Shown: positions 22,495-32,094, counted from the stretch's first letter. The stretch is 55,792 nt of DNA from Micromonospora sp. H61 (GCF_018070325.1 NZ_JAGPXY010000041.1:1-55792); one strand, 5' to 3'. The notes: generated by a model not told the origin, from the letters alone. Numbers and translations: made by a program.

Positions 22495-23868
22495 GCAGCG
22501 CAACGCGTTATCCAAGATCTGCGCGGTCTCGCGGCCGTCGCCGGTCCCGGTGCCCGGCTGCCCTCGATACGCGAGCTGACCGCCCGGCATCAGGCCTCGC
22601 CGGTCACCGTCGCCGAGGCGATCCGGCAGTTGGCGGCCGAGGGGCTGATCGAGGCGCGACCCGGCCGAGGCACCTTTGTGGCCACTCCGCCGGACGAGCC
22701 GGGCGTACCCGACCTGTCCTGGCAGACCGTCGCGCTCGGGCCCCGTCGGTTCGGTCAGGACGAGATGCAGGAGCTGTTGGCGCTGACGCCCGACGGAACG
22801 ATCCCGCTGTCCGGTGGCTACCTCCACGCGGACCTACAGCCTGCTGCTGCGCTCGGCGGCGCCCTCACCCGAGCCGCCCGCCAGCCCGCGAGCTGGCAGC
22901 GTGGGCCGGTCGAGGGTCGCGCGGACCTGCGCGCCTGGTTCGCCCGCGAGGCCGGGGCGGGGCTGCACGCCGAGGACATGGTGATCTGCCCCGGTGGGCA
23001 GGCCGCCCTGTCGTCCGCGTTGCGGGCGCTCGCCGCGCCCGGCGACGCCCTGCTCGTCGAGTCGCCGACCTACCTGGGTGCGTTGGCCGCGGCCCGTGCG
23101 GCCGGGCTGCGGGTGGTGCCCGTGCCGGCTGACGCCGACGGTGTACGGCCCGACCAACTCGCCGCCGCGTTCGCCCGCACCGACGCCCGGCTCTTCTACT
23201 GCCAGCCCCTGTACGCCAACCCGCACGGCGCGACGCTGGCGGAGCACCGCCGGGCGCAGGTCGCCGAGGCCGTACGCGACGCCGGGGCGTTCCTGATCGA
23301 GGACGACTACGCCCGTGACCTCACCATCGACGATCCGGCCCCGCCACCACTGGCCAGCGATGATCCCGACGGTCACGTCATCTACCTGCGCTCGCTGACC
23401 AAGTCGACTGCCCCCGGGCTGCGCGTCGCCGCCGTCGGAGCCCGTGGCCCCGCCGGGGCGCGACTGCGCGCTGCTCGGCTGCTCGACGACTTCTTCGTCG
23501 CGGGACCACTGCAACAGGCGGCGATCGACTTCCTCACCTCTCCGGCGTGGTCGCGGCATCGCCGGGCACTGCGCACTGCCCTCCGGACACGCCGTGACGC
23601 GTTGTTGACCGCGCTACGTCGGCATCTGCCAAGCCTTGTTCCACAGTCGGTCCCACGTGGCGGCATGCACCTCTGGGTACGCCTCGCTGCCGGAACCGAC
23701 GACGTGGCACTGGCCGCTGCCGCGGCGGCCGAAGGCGTCGCCGTCTTCCCGGGCCGGCCCTGGTACGCGGCCGAGCCCTCGGCCCCGCACCTGCGCCTCA
23801 CCTATGCGGCAGCCGCACCCGAACTCATGGACGAGGCCGTTCGACGCCTCGCCCGCGTCCTGCGTTGA
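22480..23868 (+). CDS. MocR-type regulator (GntR HTH fused to aminotransferase)
   Basis: A 462-residue protein. The N-terminal GntR winged helix (residues 1-72: GARLPSIRELTARHQASPVT, GRGTFVA) is followed by a fold-type I PLP aminotransferase domain. The PLP-binding Asp-Tyr is in EDDYARDLT and the Schiff-base Lys in YLRSLTKSTAPGLRVA. MocR proteins are usually regulators using PLP or an amino acid as effector. The divergent exporter is the probable target. ATG 22480 overlaps the start of that gene. Confidence 0.9.
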   Translation: MENGNAAQRVIQDLRGLAAVAGPGARLPSIRELTARHQASPVTVAEAIRQLAAEGLIEARPGRGTFVATPPDEPGVPDLSWQTVALGPRRFGQDEMQELLALTPDGTIPLSGGYLHADLQPAAALGGALTRAARQPASWQRGPVEGRADLRAWFAREAGAGLHAEDMVICPGGQAALSSALRALAAPGDALLVESPTYLGALAAARAAGLRVVPVPADADGVRPDQLAAAFARTDARLFYCQPLYANPHGATLAEHRRAQVAEAVRDAGAFLIEDDYARDLTIDDPAPPPLASDDPDGHVIYLRSLTKSTAPGLRVAAVGARGPAGARLRAARLLDDFFVAGPLQQAAIDFLTSPAWSRHRRALRTALRTRRDALLTALRRHLPSLVPQSVPRGGMHLWVRLAAGTDDVALAAAAAAEGVAVFPGRPWYAAEPSAPHLRLTYAAAAPELMDEAVRRLARVLR

Positions 23869-23907
23869 ACACCGGGCGCCTGGCTGGTTGGCGTCTGCGC
23901 GCGGGTC

Positions 23908-24870
23908 TCAGGTGTTCAACGTCTCGCGCGGCGGCACGCCGAAGCTGGCGTGGTATCGCGCGGTGAACCTGCTGTGGCTGGCGAATCCCCATCGACTGGC
24001 GATCGCCGAGACCGTCTCCTGGCGCGGGTCGGCGCGTACCAGGTCGTGGTGTGCCCGGACGAGCCGGATCCGCCGCAGGTAGGCCATGGGGGTGGTGCCG
24101 AGGTGTCGGCGGAAGGCGAGTTGCACCGCCCGGAGGGAGACGCCGGCGGCGCCGGCGATGTCGGCGGCGCTGATGTCCCGGTCGGCGTGCTCCTCGAGAA
24201 ATGTGATCGCCCGTCGGAGCGTGGCGGTGGTGGCGTCGTTCCGGTCCGCGGCGGTCGGTTCGGTGAACGCGGTGTTGGGGAAGACCGCGAGCGCCGCCGC
24301 GGCCAGCATCCGGGCGGCGTTGCCGATCACCAGCGACTGTGCCCCGGCAGCCGGGCTGTTCACCACGACGTCGCGGACGAAGCTGGTGGTGTTGCGCCAT
24401 TGCCGGGCGAGGGCCGTGCTGGCGGCACTCAGCTCGGTGAACTCGATCCGACCGGGCCGGCGGGCCGGCGCGGTGGTGGCCACCTGCGCCAGCACCGACA
24501 GGTCCAGTACGCAGAGCTCCACCTCACCGGGATGCCAGTGGACGGTGCACGGCTCCTCCGGCCTGGTGACCAGGAAGACCTCCCCGGGGCCGAACCGGTG
24601 GGCCGATCCGGCGCAGGAGCGATCGACGTGCGCGGTGCGGGTGCGACCGATGACCAGCCCGCCGAGGGTGCTGGCATCGATCTCGAGGTGCCCGGTCTGG
24701 CGGGTGGTGGCGATGGCGAAGGGGCCGGTGTCGGCGCGGTGGTGGGTGAGCCGGTATCCGTTCCTGCTCTGAATGCGCAGTCTCGGGTCGTACGTCGTGG
24801 ACAGGAATTGCTGGATGGCCGCCGGGTCACGGCTGTCGAACTGGTGGGTCTGCACTGGCGATGACGTCAT
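23908..24870 (-). CDS. AraC family regulator with AraC-binding-like N-terminal domain
   Basis: A 320-residue activator. Residues 1-200 form a cupin-like ligand-binding domain of the kind seen in actinobacterial AraC proteins (HRFGPGEVFLVTRPEEP). Residues 220-318 hold two HTH motifs, ISAADIAGAAGVSLRAVQLA and SAIASRWGFASHSRFTARY. ATG 24870 is chosen because upstream codons give Pro/Arg-rich, non-family sequence. The target is unknown; nothing adjacent is an obvious partner. Confidence 0.87.
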   Translation of the reverse strand: MTSSPVQTHQFDSRDPAAIQQFLSTTYDPRLRIQSRNGYRLTHHRADTGPFAIATTRQTGHLEIDASTLGGLVIGRTRTAHVDRSCAGSAHRFGPGEVFLVTRPEEPCTVHWHPGEVELCVLDLSVLAQVATTAPARRPGRIEFTELSAASTALARQWRNTTSFVRDVVVNSPAAGAQSLVIGNAARMLAAAALAVFPNTAFTEPTAADRNDATTATLRRAITFLEEHADRDISAADIAGAAGVSLRAVQLAFRRHLGTTPMAYLRRIRLVRAHHDLVRADPRQETVSAIASRWGFASHSRFTARYHASFGVPPRETLNT

Positions 24871-25292
24871 CCGCTGTCTCCGTCCGGTGGAGGTGCCGCC
24901 GGGTGCTGGAACGGGTGCCGACGGCAGGTTCGGGACGTGCCGGGGTGCTCGGCGGTGACCCGGCACGTCGTTGGCCGGTGGCGCGGTGGGATGGAACGTC
25001 GCGAGCGGGACGGCAGCGACCGGTTGAGCGTGTCGGATCTGGTCTGACCATTCACTGACGCTGAAACGCAATATCTGTAGATGGGAATGTCACCATACGA
25101 CAATCGCCTACGTACCGTCCTGCTAATCACTGCGATGTGTCGGCAGCTCGACTTCGTTTTCCGGCTAGCGCGCCAAATGGTTCTGCGCCTGCTGTCCTAG
25201 CCACCCGCGCGACCGACAGCGAAATCTTGTTCATGATTCGTCGGAGGATGACCGGGTCACTGCCGGGAGGCCGGCCCACGGAGGGGGAAGCG
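24871..25292. other. 422-base intergenic region without a supported gene
   Basis: The left half is GC-rich leader for the AraC gene. The stretch 25040-25220 is clearly more AT-rich than its surroundings (for example aacgcaatatctgtagatgg) and probably holds divergent promoters. I see no convincing hairpin or ORF in it. Confidence 0.5.
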
Positions 25293-25955
25293 TTGGACAG
25301 TACCGATCCTGACCGCGTCGTTCGGCTGGCCGTCGCCGAGGCGCTGGCCCGGGTGGCGGACGAGGACAGCCTGGGTCTGGGCGAGGGGGACGCGCTGCAG
25401 AGGCTCGGGCGTGGGCTCCGTGAGGTGCTGCGCCGCGCACTCGACGACCGGGTGCCACTGACCACGCCGGAGTTCGTCGACCTCTGCCGCGACCTGGGTC
25501 TGCACCGTGAGGCCTTCGACCTGCTGGGGCACTACCTGATGACCGCGTTGCTGACCCAGCAGATCGGACCGGACGCCCTGATCCGCGTCGGGGTGCTCTT
25601 CGGCACCGTCGGGCGTTACCTGCCCGGTGCCCGTCCGGTGGCCCACCGCAACGAAGGTCCCGCGGCACGGCGACGCGACGTGCGCTCGGACAACAGCGTC
25701 GTCGGCCGGTACCGCCGCGCCAAGCTGCCGGAGCACCTGCCCAACCCGCCGAGCTGGACCTGCACCGGATGCGGCCGCGAGTGGCCCTGCGCCACCAAGC
25801 AGAGCCAACTGCTCGCCGAGTTCGGTGGAGCGCGCGCCTCCCTCGCGGTCTATCTCGGCTCCTGCCTCGTCGCCGCCGCTCAGGACCTGCCCACGTTGCC
25901 GTTGCCCCGGGTCCGGCTCCGATTCCTGGGCTGGCTGCCGCGCGCCCGGATCTGA
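25293..25955 (+). CDS. Conserved actinobacterial protein with a CxxCxxxWPC motif
   Basis: A 220-residue protein. The first 110 residues look helical, and a C-terminal module contains PSWTCTGCGREWPCATKQSQ, so three Cys are arranged CxxC-x4-C around Trp. The region after it (LLAEFGGARASLAVYLGS) resembles a widespread actinobacterial domain sometimes labelled flavin reductase without evidence. TTG 25293 follows GAGGGGGAAG and precedes the first well-structured helix; ATG 25248 would add 15 residues. Function unknown, possibly metal-binding. Confidence 0.6.
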   Translation: MDSTDPDRVVRLAVAEALARVADEDSLGLGEGDALQRLGRGLREVLRRALDDRVPLTTPEFVDLCRDLGLHREAFDLLGHYLMTALLTQQIGPDALIRVGVLFGTVGRYLPGARPVAHRNEGPAARRRDVRSDNSVVGRYRRAKLPEHLPNPPSWTCTGCGREWPCATKQSQLLAEFGGARASLAVYLGSCLVAAAQDLPTLPLPRVRLRFLGWLPRARI

Positions 25956-26188
25956 CCGCGCCGCCGGGGACACCGGTCGTCCGGTGCCCTGACCCGGACA
26001 CGTCGGTGCCGGTCCCGACTGGACACCGCGCGAGCACGGGGTGACCCGCTGCTGCCCCACCCGGCGTTGCGCGCAGGTCGGGGCAGGGTGTTCATCGTGC
26101 GCACCAGCTGCGTACGACGGCTGTTCACCGCCTTCTCCGAGGCTCCTTGATCGAAAGAGCATTCGCTTGATCGAGGAGAGGCTCTCAG

Positions 26189-27700
26189 GTGAGAGACAAG
26201 CATCCCGAAGAGACCGAGCACGCGCAGCTGTCCCGGCGCAAGCTGGTCAAGTACGCGGGCGTCGGCGCGACGCTGGCCGCGGCCAGCCCACTGGTCGGGG
26301 CCGGCGCGGCCTGGGCCGACGAGGACCGCCGGCCGGGTGACGACGACAAGACCGACCGGGGCAACTCCAAGAACCGGGCGTGGCGTGCGGGCGACCACCA
26401 CATCCACTCCGAGTACAGCGGCGAGTTCGACACCACGAAGTCCCCGATCGTCTTCCACAAGGGCGCGGACGCGGTCTACCCGATCGTCACCAACGCCATC
26501 ATGGCGAAGAACTTCGGCCTGACCTGGGCGATGTGCACCGACCACGGTGGACCGACCCACTCGAAGGTGAACATCGAGCAGGCGTACCCCGACCTGCTGC
26601 GGTCCCGCAAGCTGGTCCCCGAGGTGCTCCAGTTCTGGGGCATGGAGTTCGACGCGCCCTCGCTGGACCACCACACGCTGATGATCCCGCGCCACGAGGA
26701 CGAGGCGAAGCAGCTCTTCGAGCTGGAGAGCCGGTTCGCCAAGTACGACGCGTTCCCCACCGACCCGGCCCGCGACACCGAGGCCAAGATGGTGGAGTTC
26801 CTCAAGGTGGCCCGGGGCATGCCGCACAAGCCGCTGGTGATCGCCCACCACGCGTCCCGATCGGCGCCCGGTCTTGGCGTCTACGGTCAGGACACCCCGC
26901 GCGAGTTCCGCAACGGCAACAACGCCGCGCCGGACGTCTACATCGGCTTCGAGGGTGCGCCCGGTCACCAGGCCGCCCCGCTCAACGGTGGCAAGCGGGG
27001 CGGCTACGGCAACCACCCCACCTACGGCGGCTTCGACCAGATGACCGCCCGGGTCGGCGGTCTGTGGGACTCACTGCTCGGCGAGGGTCGGCGCTGGTGG
27101 ATCACCGCGACCTCGGACTCGCACGTGCACTGGACCCGGGGCGGCTCCGACTTCTGGCCGGGCGAGTACAGCAAGACGTACGTGCACGCCCGCCAGGACT
27201 ATGGTGACATCATGGACGGGCTGCGCAACGGCCGGATCTGGGTCACCACCGGTGACCTGATCCGCAGCCTCGACGTCACCGCCACGTCCCAGGGCAGGAC
27301 CGCCGAGGTGGGCGAGACGATCACGGTGAGCCGTCGTAGCCGTACCGATGTCGAGATCGAGATCACCTTCCGCCCGCTGGGTGGGGTTAACGCGAACGGT
27401 GACCGGCCCGAGGTCCGCCGGGTCGACCTGATCGTCGGCCAGATCACCGGCCCGAGCGCCAGCCTGGACGCCGACACCAACCCCACCACCACTGTGGCGG
27501 CCCGGTTCGGCCCGCGGGACTGGCGTCGGCACGGCGACAGCTACGTCATCCGGCACACCTTGCGCAATGTCGAGGCGGACACCTACGCACGGGTGCGTGG
27601 CACCAGCACCGACGAGGCCGAGCCGCTCGCCGACGGGCTGGAGAGCCCGTGGGACGACCTGTGGTTCTACTCGAACCCGGTCTTCGTGCACGTGCGCTGA
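26189..27700 (+). CDS. Tat-exported PHP-domain metallohydrolase-like protein
   Basis: A 503-residue protein. The twin-arginine signal SRRKLVKYAGVGATLA (residues 15-30) is followed by a hydrophobic stretch and an AWA cleavage site. The mature part has PHP metal-site histidines: GDHHIHSEYSG near 67, CTDHGGPTHS near 110, VIAHHASR near 215 and TATSDSHVHW near 305. A beta-rich C-terminal region follows. PHP domains act as phosphoesterases, so an extracellular phosphatase is plausible. GTG 26189 has GAGGAGAGG upstream. Confidence 0.82.
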   Translation: MRDKHPEETEHAQLSRRKLVKYAGVGATLAAASPLVGAGAAWADEDRRPGDDDKTDRGNSKNRAWRAGDHHIHSEYSGEFDTTKSPIVFHKGADAVYPIVTNAIMAKNFGLTWAMCTDHGGPTHSKVNIEQAYPDLLRSRKLVPEVLQFWGMEFDAPSLDHHTLMIPRHEDEAKQLFELESRFAKYDAFPTDPARDTEAKMVEFLKVARGMPHKPLVIAHHASRSAPGLGVYGQDTPREFRNGNNAAPDVYIGFEGAPGHQAAPLNGGKRGGYGNHPTYGGFDQMTARVGGLWDSLLGEGRRWWITATSDSHVHWTRGGSDFWPGEYSKTYVHARQDYGDIMDGLRNGRIWVTTGDLIRSLDVTATSQGRTAEVGETITVSRRSRTDVEIEITFRPLGGVNANGDRPEVRRVDLIVGQITGPSASLDADTNPTTTVAARFGPRDWRRHGDSYVIRHTLRNVEADTYARVRGTSTDEAEPLADGLESPWDDLWFYSNPVFVHVR

Positions 27701-27794
27701 CCCGGTGCGGTAGCGACATCGCGGGCCTGTCCGGCACCGCTCGACGGACGACGTCGGGCGGTGCGGGGGCGGGCCCGCCCGCAGTATCCGCGGG

Positions 27795-28397
27795 TCAGTC
27801 GGGCCTGCTGCGGCGGGCTCGGGGGGTGGCGGTTCGCCCGCTCCGCGCCGCCGCGGCGCCGGTCCGGCGCGTAGCGGGCGCAGCCGTCGCCGAGTCGGCC
27901 TGCACCCGTGTCACCACCTCGCAGAGGTCGCGCAACGGGTCCACCGCCTGGGCCGAGCAGGCGACCTTCTGCAGCAGTGACCGCAGCGTCGCCGACTCGG
28001 TCGACGTGAGCGCCCCCAGCAGGTGCGACTCGACCTGCCGCAGCGCCAACCGCCGCTGCTCCCAGGCGGCACGGCCGGCGTCGGTGACCTCGATCAGCCG
28101 GTTGCGCCGGTCGGCCGGGTCCGCGCGCCTGGCCACGAACCCGGGCCGCTCCAGGTCGTCGATCAGGTACGTGAGGACTGTGCGGTCGATGCCGATCTCC
28201 TCGGCGATCGCGCCCTGGTTCCGGGCCGGCCCGTTGCTGGCCGCGGTGAGCAGTTGGTAGCCGCGCGGGCCACCGGGGAAGTCGGTGAGCGCGTGCTCGG
28301 CCGCCCGGACGTAGCCGCGGAAGACGATGCCGAGCATCCAGCCCAGGTCGTCGTCGAGCGGATCGGGCCGGTCCGGCCGGTGAGTGGCACCCGTCAT
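27795..28397 (-). CDS. MarR family transcriptional regulator
   Basis: A 200-residue winged-helix protein. The HTH and wing are in NQGAIAEEIGIDRTVLTYLI, then DDLERPGFVARRADPADRRN. The C-terminal 30 residues are Arg/Ala-rich and probably disordered. It is divergent from the LLM-hemerythrin gene (114-base gap), so that gene is the likely target. Start ATG 28397. Confidence 0.85.
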   Translation of the reverse strand: MTGATHRPDRPDPLDDDLGWMLGIVFRGYVRAAEHALTDFPGGPRGYQLLTAASNGPARNQGAIAEEIGIDRTVLTYLIDDLERPGFVARRADPADRRNRLIEVTDAGRAAWEQRRLALRQVESHLLGALTSTESATLRSLLQKVACSAQAVDPLRDLCEVVTRVQADSATAAPATRRTGAAAARSGRTATPRARRSRPD

Positions 28398-28511
28398 GCC
28401 CCGACAATACCGCAGTGAGTCAGACCTTGTTGGCGGAAGATGTTCTGTCTGTCATAAGGTTAAGGTTGCGACGCATCGTCCGAGGCGTCGAGGAAATCGG
28501 GAGGCTCGCAG

Positions 28512-30089
28512 ATGAGCGACTACGGCCACGACCTGGTCTTCGGCTCCTTCGTCACGCCCAGCGCTGACAGTCCGGACCGCGCGGTCGGTGTCGCCGTCCT
28601 GGCCGAGCAGGTCGGGTTGGACCTGGTCACCTTTCAGGATCACCCGTACCAGCCGGCGTTCCTCGACACCTGGACGCTGCTGAGCTTCGTGGCGGCCCGC
28701 ACCAACCGGGTGCACCTGGCGGCGAACGTGACCAACCTGCCACTGCGCCCGCCGGCGGTCCTCGCCCGCAGTGTGGCCAGCCTGGACCTGCTCAGCGGTG
28801 GTCGGATCAGCCTCGGCCTCGGGGCGGGGGCGTTCTGGGATGCCATCGAGGCGATGGGCGGCCGGCGGCTGACCCCCGGCCAGGGCGTACGAGCCCTGGA
28901 GGAGGCCATCGAGGTCGTCCGTCAGCTCTGGGACGTCGAGACGCGCGGCGGAGTGCGGGTCGACGGCGAGTTCTACCGGGTGGTGGGCGCCAAGCGCGGT
29001 CCCGCGCCGGCCCACGCGGTGCCGATCTGGCTGGGTGCGTACAAGCCCCGGATGCTCCAGCTCACCGGTCGTCGGGCCGACGGCTGGCTGCCCACGCTTG
29101 GTTATCTCCAGCCCGGTGATCTGACCAGGGGCAACGCGATCATCGACGACGCCGCGCAGCAGGCCGGCCGGTCCCCGCAGGACGTGCGCCGGCTGCTCAA
29201 CATCGCCGGAGAGTTCTCGACCGTCGGGCGCGGCCCGCTGAACGGGCCCGCCGAGCAGTGGGCCGAGGAACTGGCCGAGCTGGCACTGGAGGAGGGCGTC
29301 GGCACCTTCATCCTGGGCAGCGACGACCCCGACGACCTGCGCCGCTTCGCCGGTGAGGTGGCCCCCGCCGTCCGCGAGTTGGTCGCGGCCGAACGTGACC
29401 GGGGCGCGGCTCCGGAGCGTACGCCCGAACTGGAGCCGGAGCCGGTCGCTGCGCCGCCGGCCCGGGCGAGCCGCGCCACCGCGACCGGTGGCGCGTTGGC
29501 CGTGGTGCCGACCCCGGACGACGGCGTACGGCGAAGCGAGCAGCAGGTGTGGGACGAGTCGAGCCGGCCGACCGGGCCCGCGCCCGACCCGGAGCGCACC
29601 TACACCCCGCAGGAGCAGGCCACCGGCGCGCACCTCGTGCAGATCCACGACGGCCTGCGCGCCGAACTGGCCCAGATTCACGACCTGATCGAGCAGGTGG
29701 CGGCCGGCGAGATCGACGCCGGCGCGGCCCGGTCCCACATCAACACGATGACCATGAGGCAGAACCGGTGGACTCTCGGCGTCTACTGCGAGTCGTACTG
29801 CCGCATCGTCACCACCCACCACACGATCGAGGACCAGTCGTTCTTCCCCAGGTTGCGGGCGCGTGACCCCCGACTCGGCCCGGTGGTCGACCGGCTGGAG
29901 CAGGAGCATCACGTCATCCACGACGTGCTGGAGGGTGTCGACCGGGCCCTGGTCGCGTACGTCGGGTCTCCGGACGGGCTCGCCGAGCTGCGGGCCGCGG
30001 TGGACCTGCTGACCGACGCCCTCCTGTCGCACCTCAGTTACGAGGAGCGGGAGCTGGTCGAGCCGTTGGCGCGGTTGGGCATCGCCTGA
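28512..30089 (+). CDS. LLM-class flavin/F420 oxidoreductase fused to a hemerythrin domain
   Basis: A 525-residue fusion. Residues 1-290 are a luciferase-like TIM barrel (TFQDHPYQPAFLDTWT, SGGRISLGLGAGAFWDA, VPIWLGAYKPRMLQLTGRRA). Residues about 300-370 are a Pro/Ala/Glu-rich linker. Residues about 375-520 form a hemerythrin HHE four-helix domain with iron-ligand His/Glu in VQIHDGLR, TTHHTIEDQSFFP, EQEHHVIHDVLE and LSHLSYEERELV. This suggests an oxygen- or redox-sensing oxidoreductase. GTG/ATG choice: ATG 28512, with GGGAGG upstream. Confidence 0.88.
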   Translation: MSDYGHDLVFGSFVTPSADSPDRAVGVAVLAEQVGLDLVTFQDHPYQPAFLDTWTLLSFVAARTNRVHLAANVTNLPLRPPAVLARSVASLDLLSGGRISLGLGAGAFWDAIEAMGGRRLTPGQGVRALEEAIEVVRQLWDVETRGGVRVDGEFYRVVGAKRGPAPAHAVPIWLGAYKPRMLQLTGRRADGWLPTLGYLQPGDLTRGNAIIDDAAQQAGRSPQDVRRLLNIAGEFSTVGRGPLNGPAEQWAEELAELALEEGVGTFILGSDDPDDLRRFAGEVAPAVRELVAAERDRGAAPERTPELEPEPVAAPPARASRATATGGALAVVPTPDDGVRRSEQQVWDESSRPTGPAPDPERTYTPQEQATGAHLVQIHDGLRAELAQIHDLIEQVAAGEIDAGAARSHINTMTMRQNRWTLGVYCESYCRIVTTHHTIEDQSFFPRLRARDPRLGPVVDRLEQEHHVIHDVLEGVDRALVAYVGSPDGLAELRAAVDLLTDALLSHLSYEERELVEPLARLGIA

Positions 30090-30133
30090 TCAACGCGCCG
30101 TGGCGGCGGCTCGGGGTTGCCCCGATCAAATCT

Positions 30134-30147
30134 GAGAGACTACTCTC
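30134..30147. promoter_or_regulatory. Candidate ArsR-type operator
   Basis: GAGAGactaCTCTC is a 5-4-5 inverted repeat six bases upstream of the ArsR-type gene ATG. It fits autoregulation by that protein. It also overlaps the probable -10 region, so the transcript leader must be very short. Confidence 0.5.
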
Positions 30148-30152
30148 GAAAC

Positions 30153-30773
30153 ATGTCTCTCAAGAATCCGTACGGGGATTTCGAGATCAGTGAGCCGCAG
30201 GCGCTGCGGGCGCTGGCCCACCCGGTACGGCTGGCGATCCTGGAGCACCTTCAGCGGCACGGCCCGGCGACTGCCACCGGGCTCTCGCCGCACGTCGGCG
30301 CCACACCGTCGGTGGTCAGCTGGCACCTGCGGCACCTCGCGACGTTCGGCCTGGTCCTCGACTGGGACGGTGCCACCAGCAAGCGGGAACGCTGGTGGCA
30401 GGCGGCAGCCCGCGGCTTCCGCTTCACGGTGCCGGAGGGCGCCGAGGGGCAGTCCGCCAGCCAGCAGCTACGCGGCGAGATGTTCGCCCGCAACGCCGAC
30501 GCACCCCAGCAGTGGCTGCTGCAGGAGGAGCCCCGGCTGGACCCCGAGTGGCGGGCGCTGGCCGGCATGGCCGACACCAGGTTCGTGGCCACCGCCGACG
30601 AACTGCGGCAACTGGAGGAGTCCATCGAGGAGCTGATCGCCCCGTACGTGCGGCGCAAGGAGGAGCCGGCCCCGGCCGACGCGCGGATCGTCCGGATGCT
30701 GCGCTACCTGCTGCCCGAGGCGGGGGACGAAGCCCCGGCCGAGCCCGGCGACGACGGCGCGCCCGCGTCATGA
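30153..30773 (+). CDS. ArsR-type winged-helix regulator
   Basis: A 206-residue regulator. The N-terminal HTH contains LRALAHPVRLAILEHLQRHG and ATPSVVSWHLRHLATFGLV, followed by a longer helical C-terminal region typical of actinobacterial HTH_20 proteins. It has no metal-binding Cys pair. Its stop overlaps the start of an MFS exporter (ATGA), so regulator and transporter form one operon, probably repressed by the regulator. ATG 30153 is used; an upstream start would run through the operator. Confidence 0.87.
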   Translation: MSLKNPYGDFEISEPQALRALAHPVRLAILEHLQRHGPATATGLSPHVGATPSVVSWHLRHLATFGLVLDWDGATSKRERWWQAAARGFRFTVPEGAEGQSASQQLRGEMFARNADAPQQWLLQEEPRLDPEWRALAGMADTRFVATADELRQLEESIEELIAPYVRRKEEPAPADARIVRMLRYLLPEAGDEAPAEPGDDGAPAS

Positions 30774-32032
30774 CCGCCACCGACGTCCCCACCGACACCG
30801 GGCCCCCGCCGGCCCTGCACCGTGACCGGCGGTTCCGCACCTTCTGGATCAGCGAGACGATCTCCCATTTCGGCGATCGGATCAGCGAACTGGCCCTACC
30901 GCTGATCGCCGTCACCCTGCTCACCGCCACACCCGTGCAGGTCAGCGTGCTCACCGCGCTGATCTGGCTGCCCAACCTGCTGGGCCTGTTCCTCGGCGCC
31001 TGGGTGGACCAGCGCACCCACAAGCGGCGACTGCTGATCATCGCCGACCTGATTCGCGCCGCTGTGCTGCTCAGCCTGCCGGTGGCCTACCTGTTCGACG
31101 CGATCACCCTCACCCAGCTCTACCTGGTGGCACTGCTCACCGGCTTCGGAGCGGTGCTCTTCGCCATGGCGCGTCAGGCGTTCTTCGTCGGCCTGGTGCC
31201 GCGATCGGCGTACGTGGACGCGAACAGCAAGATGAGCATGAGCCGGTCGCTCTCCTTCATCGCCGGCCCGGCCGTCGGCGGTGGGCTGGTCCAGGCGCTC
31301 AGCGCGCCGGTCGCGATCGTCGTCGACGCGCTCTCCTTCCTCGGCTCCGCGCTACTGCTCAGCCGCATCCCGGTGACCGAGCCCACGCCACCACCGCGTC
31401 GGACGTCCACTCTCGGCCTGGTCCGCGAAGGGCTCGTGCTGGTACTGCGGCACCCGGTGCTGCGGGCCGCCCTCGGCTGCACCAGCACTGTCAACTTCTT
31501 CACCTTCATCACCGGCGCGCTGCTGGTGCTCTACGCCAGCCGCGAACTCGACCTGTCAGCCGGCGCGATCGGCATCGCCCTCGGTTTCGGGGCGATCGGC
31601 GGATTCATGGGCGCGGCGCTCGCACCGCGAGTCTCACGCGCCATCGGTCTGGGCCGCACCGCCATGATCGGCGCGGTGCTCTTCCCCGCGCCGCTGGCGC
31701 TGACCGCGCTGGTGTCCGGACCCACCTGGACGAAGGTGGCCACGCTGGCGGCCATCGAGCTGGTCTCCAGCGTCGGGGTGATGCTGATGGACGTGAACCT
31801 CAACGCCCTCCTCATCGCCGTGACACCCGCCGACGCGCTGGGACGCCGGGCCGGTGCCTACAGCGCCGTCAACTACGGCATCCGACCGCTCGGCGCGCTG
31901 GTCGGCGGTGCCTTGGGCACCACCATCGGGCTGCGGCCCACACTGGCCATCGCCGGCCTGGGTGGCGTGCTCGCCGTGCTGTGGCTGCTCGCGTCACCGG
32001 TGCGCCACATCCAGACCCTCGACACGACCTGA
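30770..32032 (+). CDS. MFS transporter, probable drug efflux
   Basis: A 420-residue membrane protein with about ten to twelve helices. The MFS loop motif appears as FLGAWVDQRTHKRRL between helices 2 and 3. The type resembles the enterobactin-exporter/MefA-like (MFS_3) group, which exports macrolides or siderophores. It is translationally coupled to the ArsR-type repressor gene, an arrangement usual for inducible efflux. The substrate is not deducible. Confidence 0.87.
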   Translation: MTATDVPTDTGPPPALHRDRRFRTFWISETISHFGDRISELALPLIAVTLLTATPVQVSVLTALIWLPNLLGLFLGAWVDQRTHKRRLLIIADLIRAAVLLSLPVAYLFDAITLTQLYLVALLTGFGAVLFAMARQAFFVGLVPRSAYVDANSKMSMSRSLSFIAGPAVGGGLVQALSAPVAIVVDALSFLGSALLLSRIPVTEPTPPPRRTSTLGLVREGLVLVLRHPVLRAALGCTSTVNFFTFITGALLVLYASRELDLSAGAIGIALGFGAIGGFMGAALAPRVSRAIGLGRTAMIGAVLFPAPLALTALVSGPTWTKVATLAAIELVSSVGVMLMDVNLNALLIAVTPADALGRRAGAYSAVNYGIRPLGALVGGALGTTIGLRPTLAIAGLGGVLAVLWLLASPVRHIQTLDTT

Positions 32033-32094
32033 GGGCTGCCGCGGCGCTCGACGATGCCGCCGGTGACGACGGGGGCCGCCGTACGGCAGCCCTC
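32031..32094. terminator. Inverted repeat between convergent MFS and hydrolase genes
   Basis: GAGGGCTGCCG (32031-32041) pairs perfectly with CGGCAGCCCTC (32084-32094), enclosing a smaller GC-rich fold. It begins in the MFS stop codon and lies between two converging genes. It is a probable bidirectional terminator without T-tracts. Confidence 0.5.
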
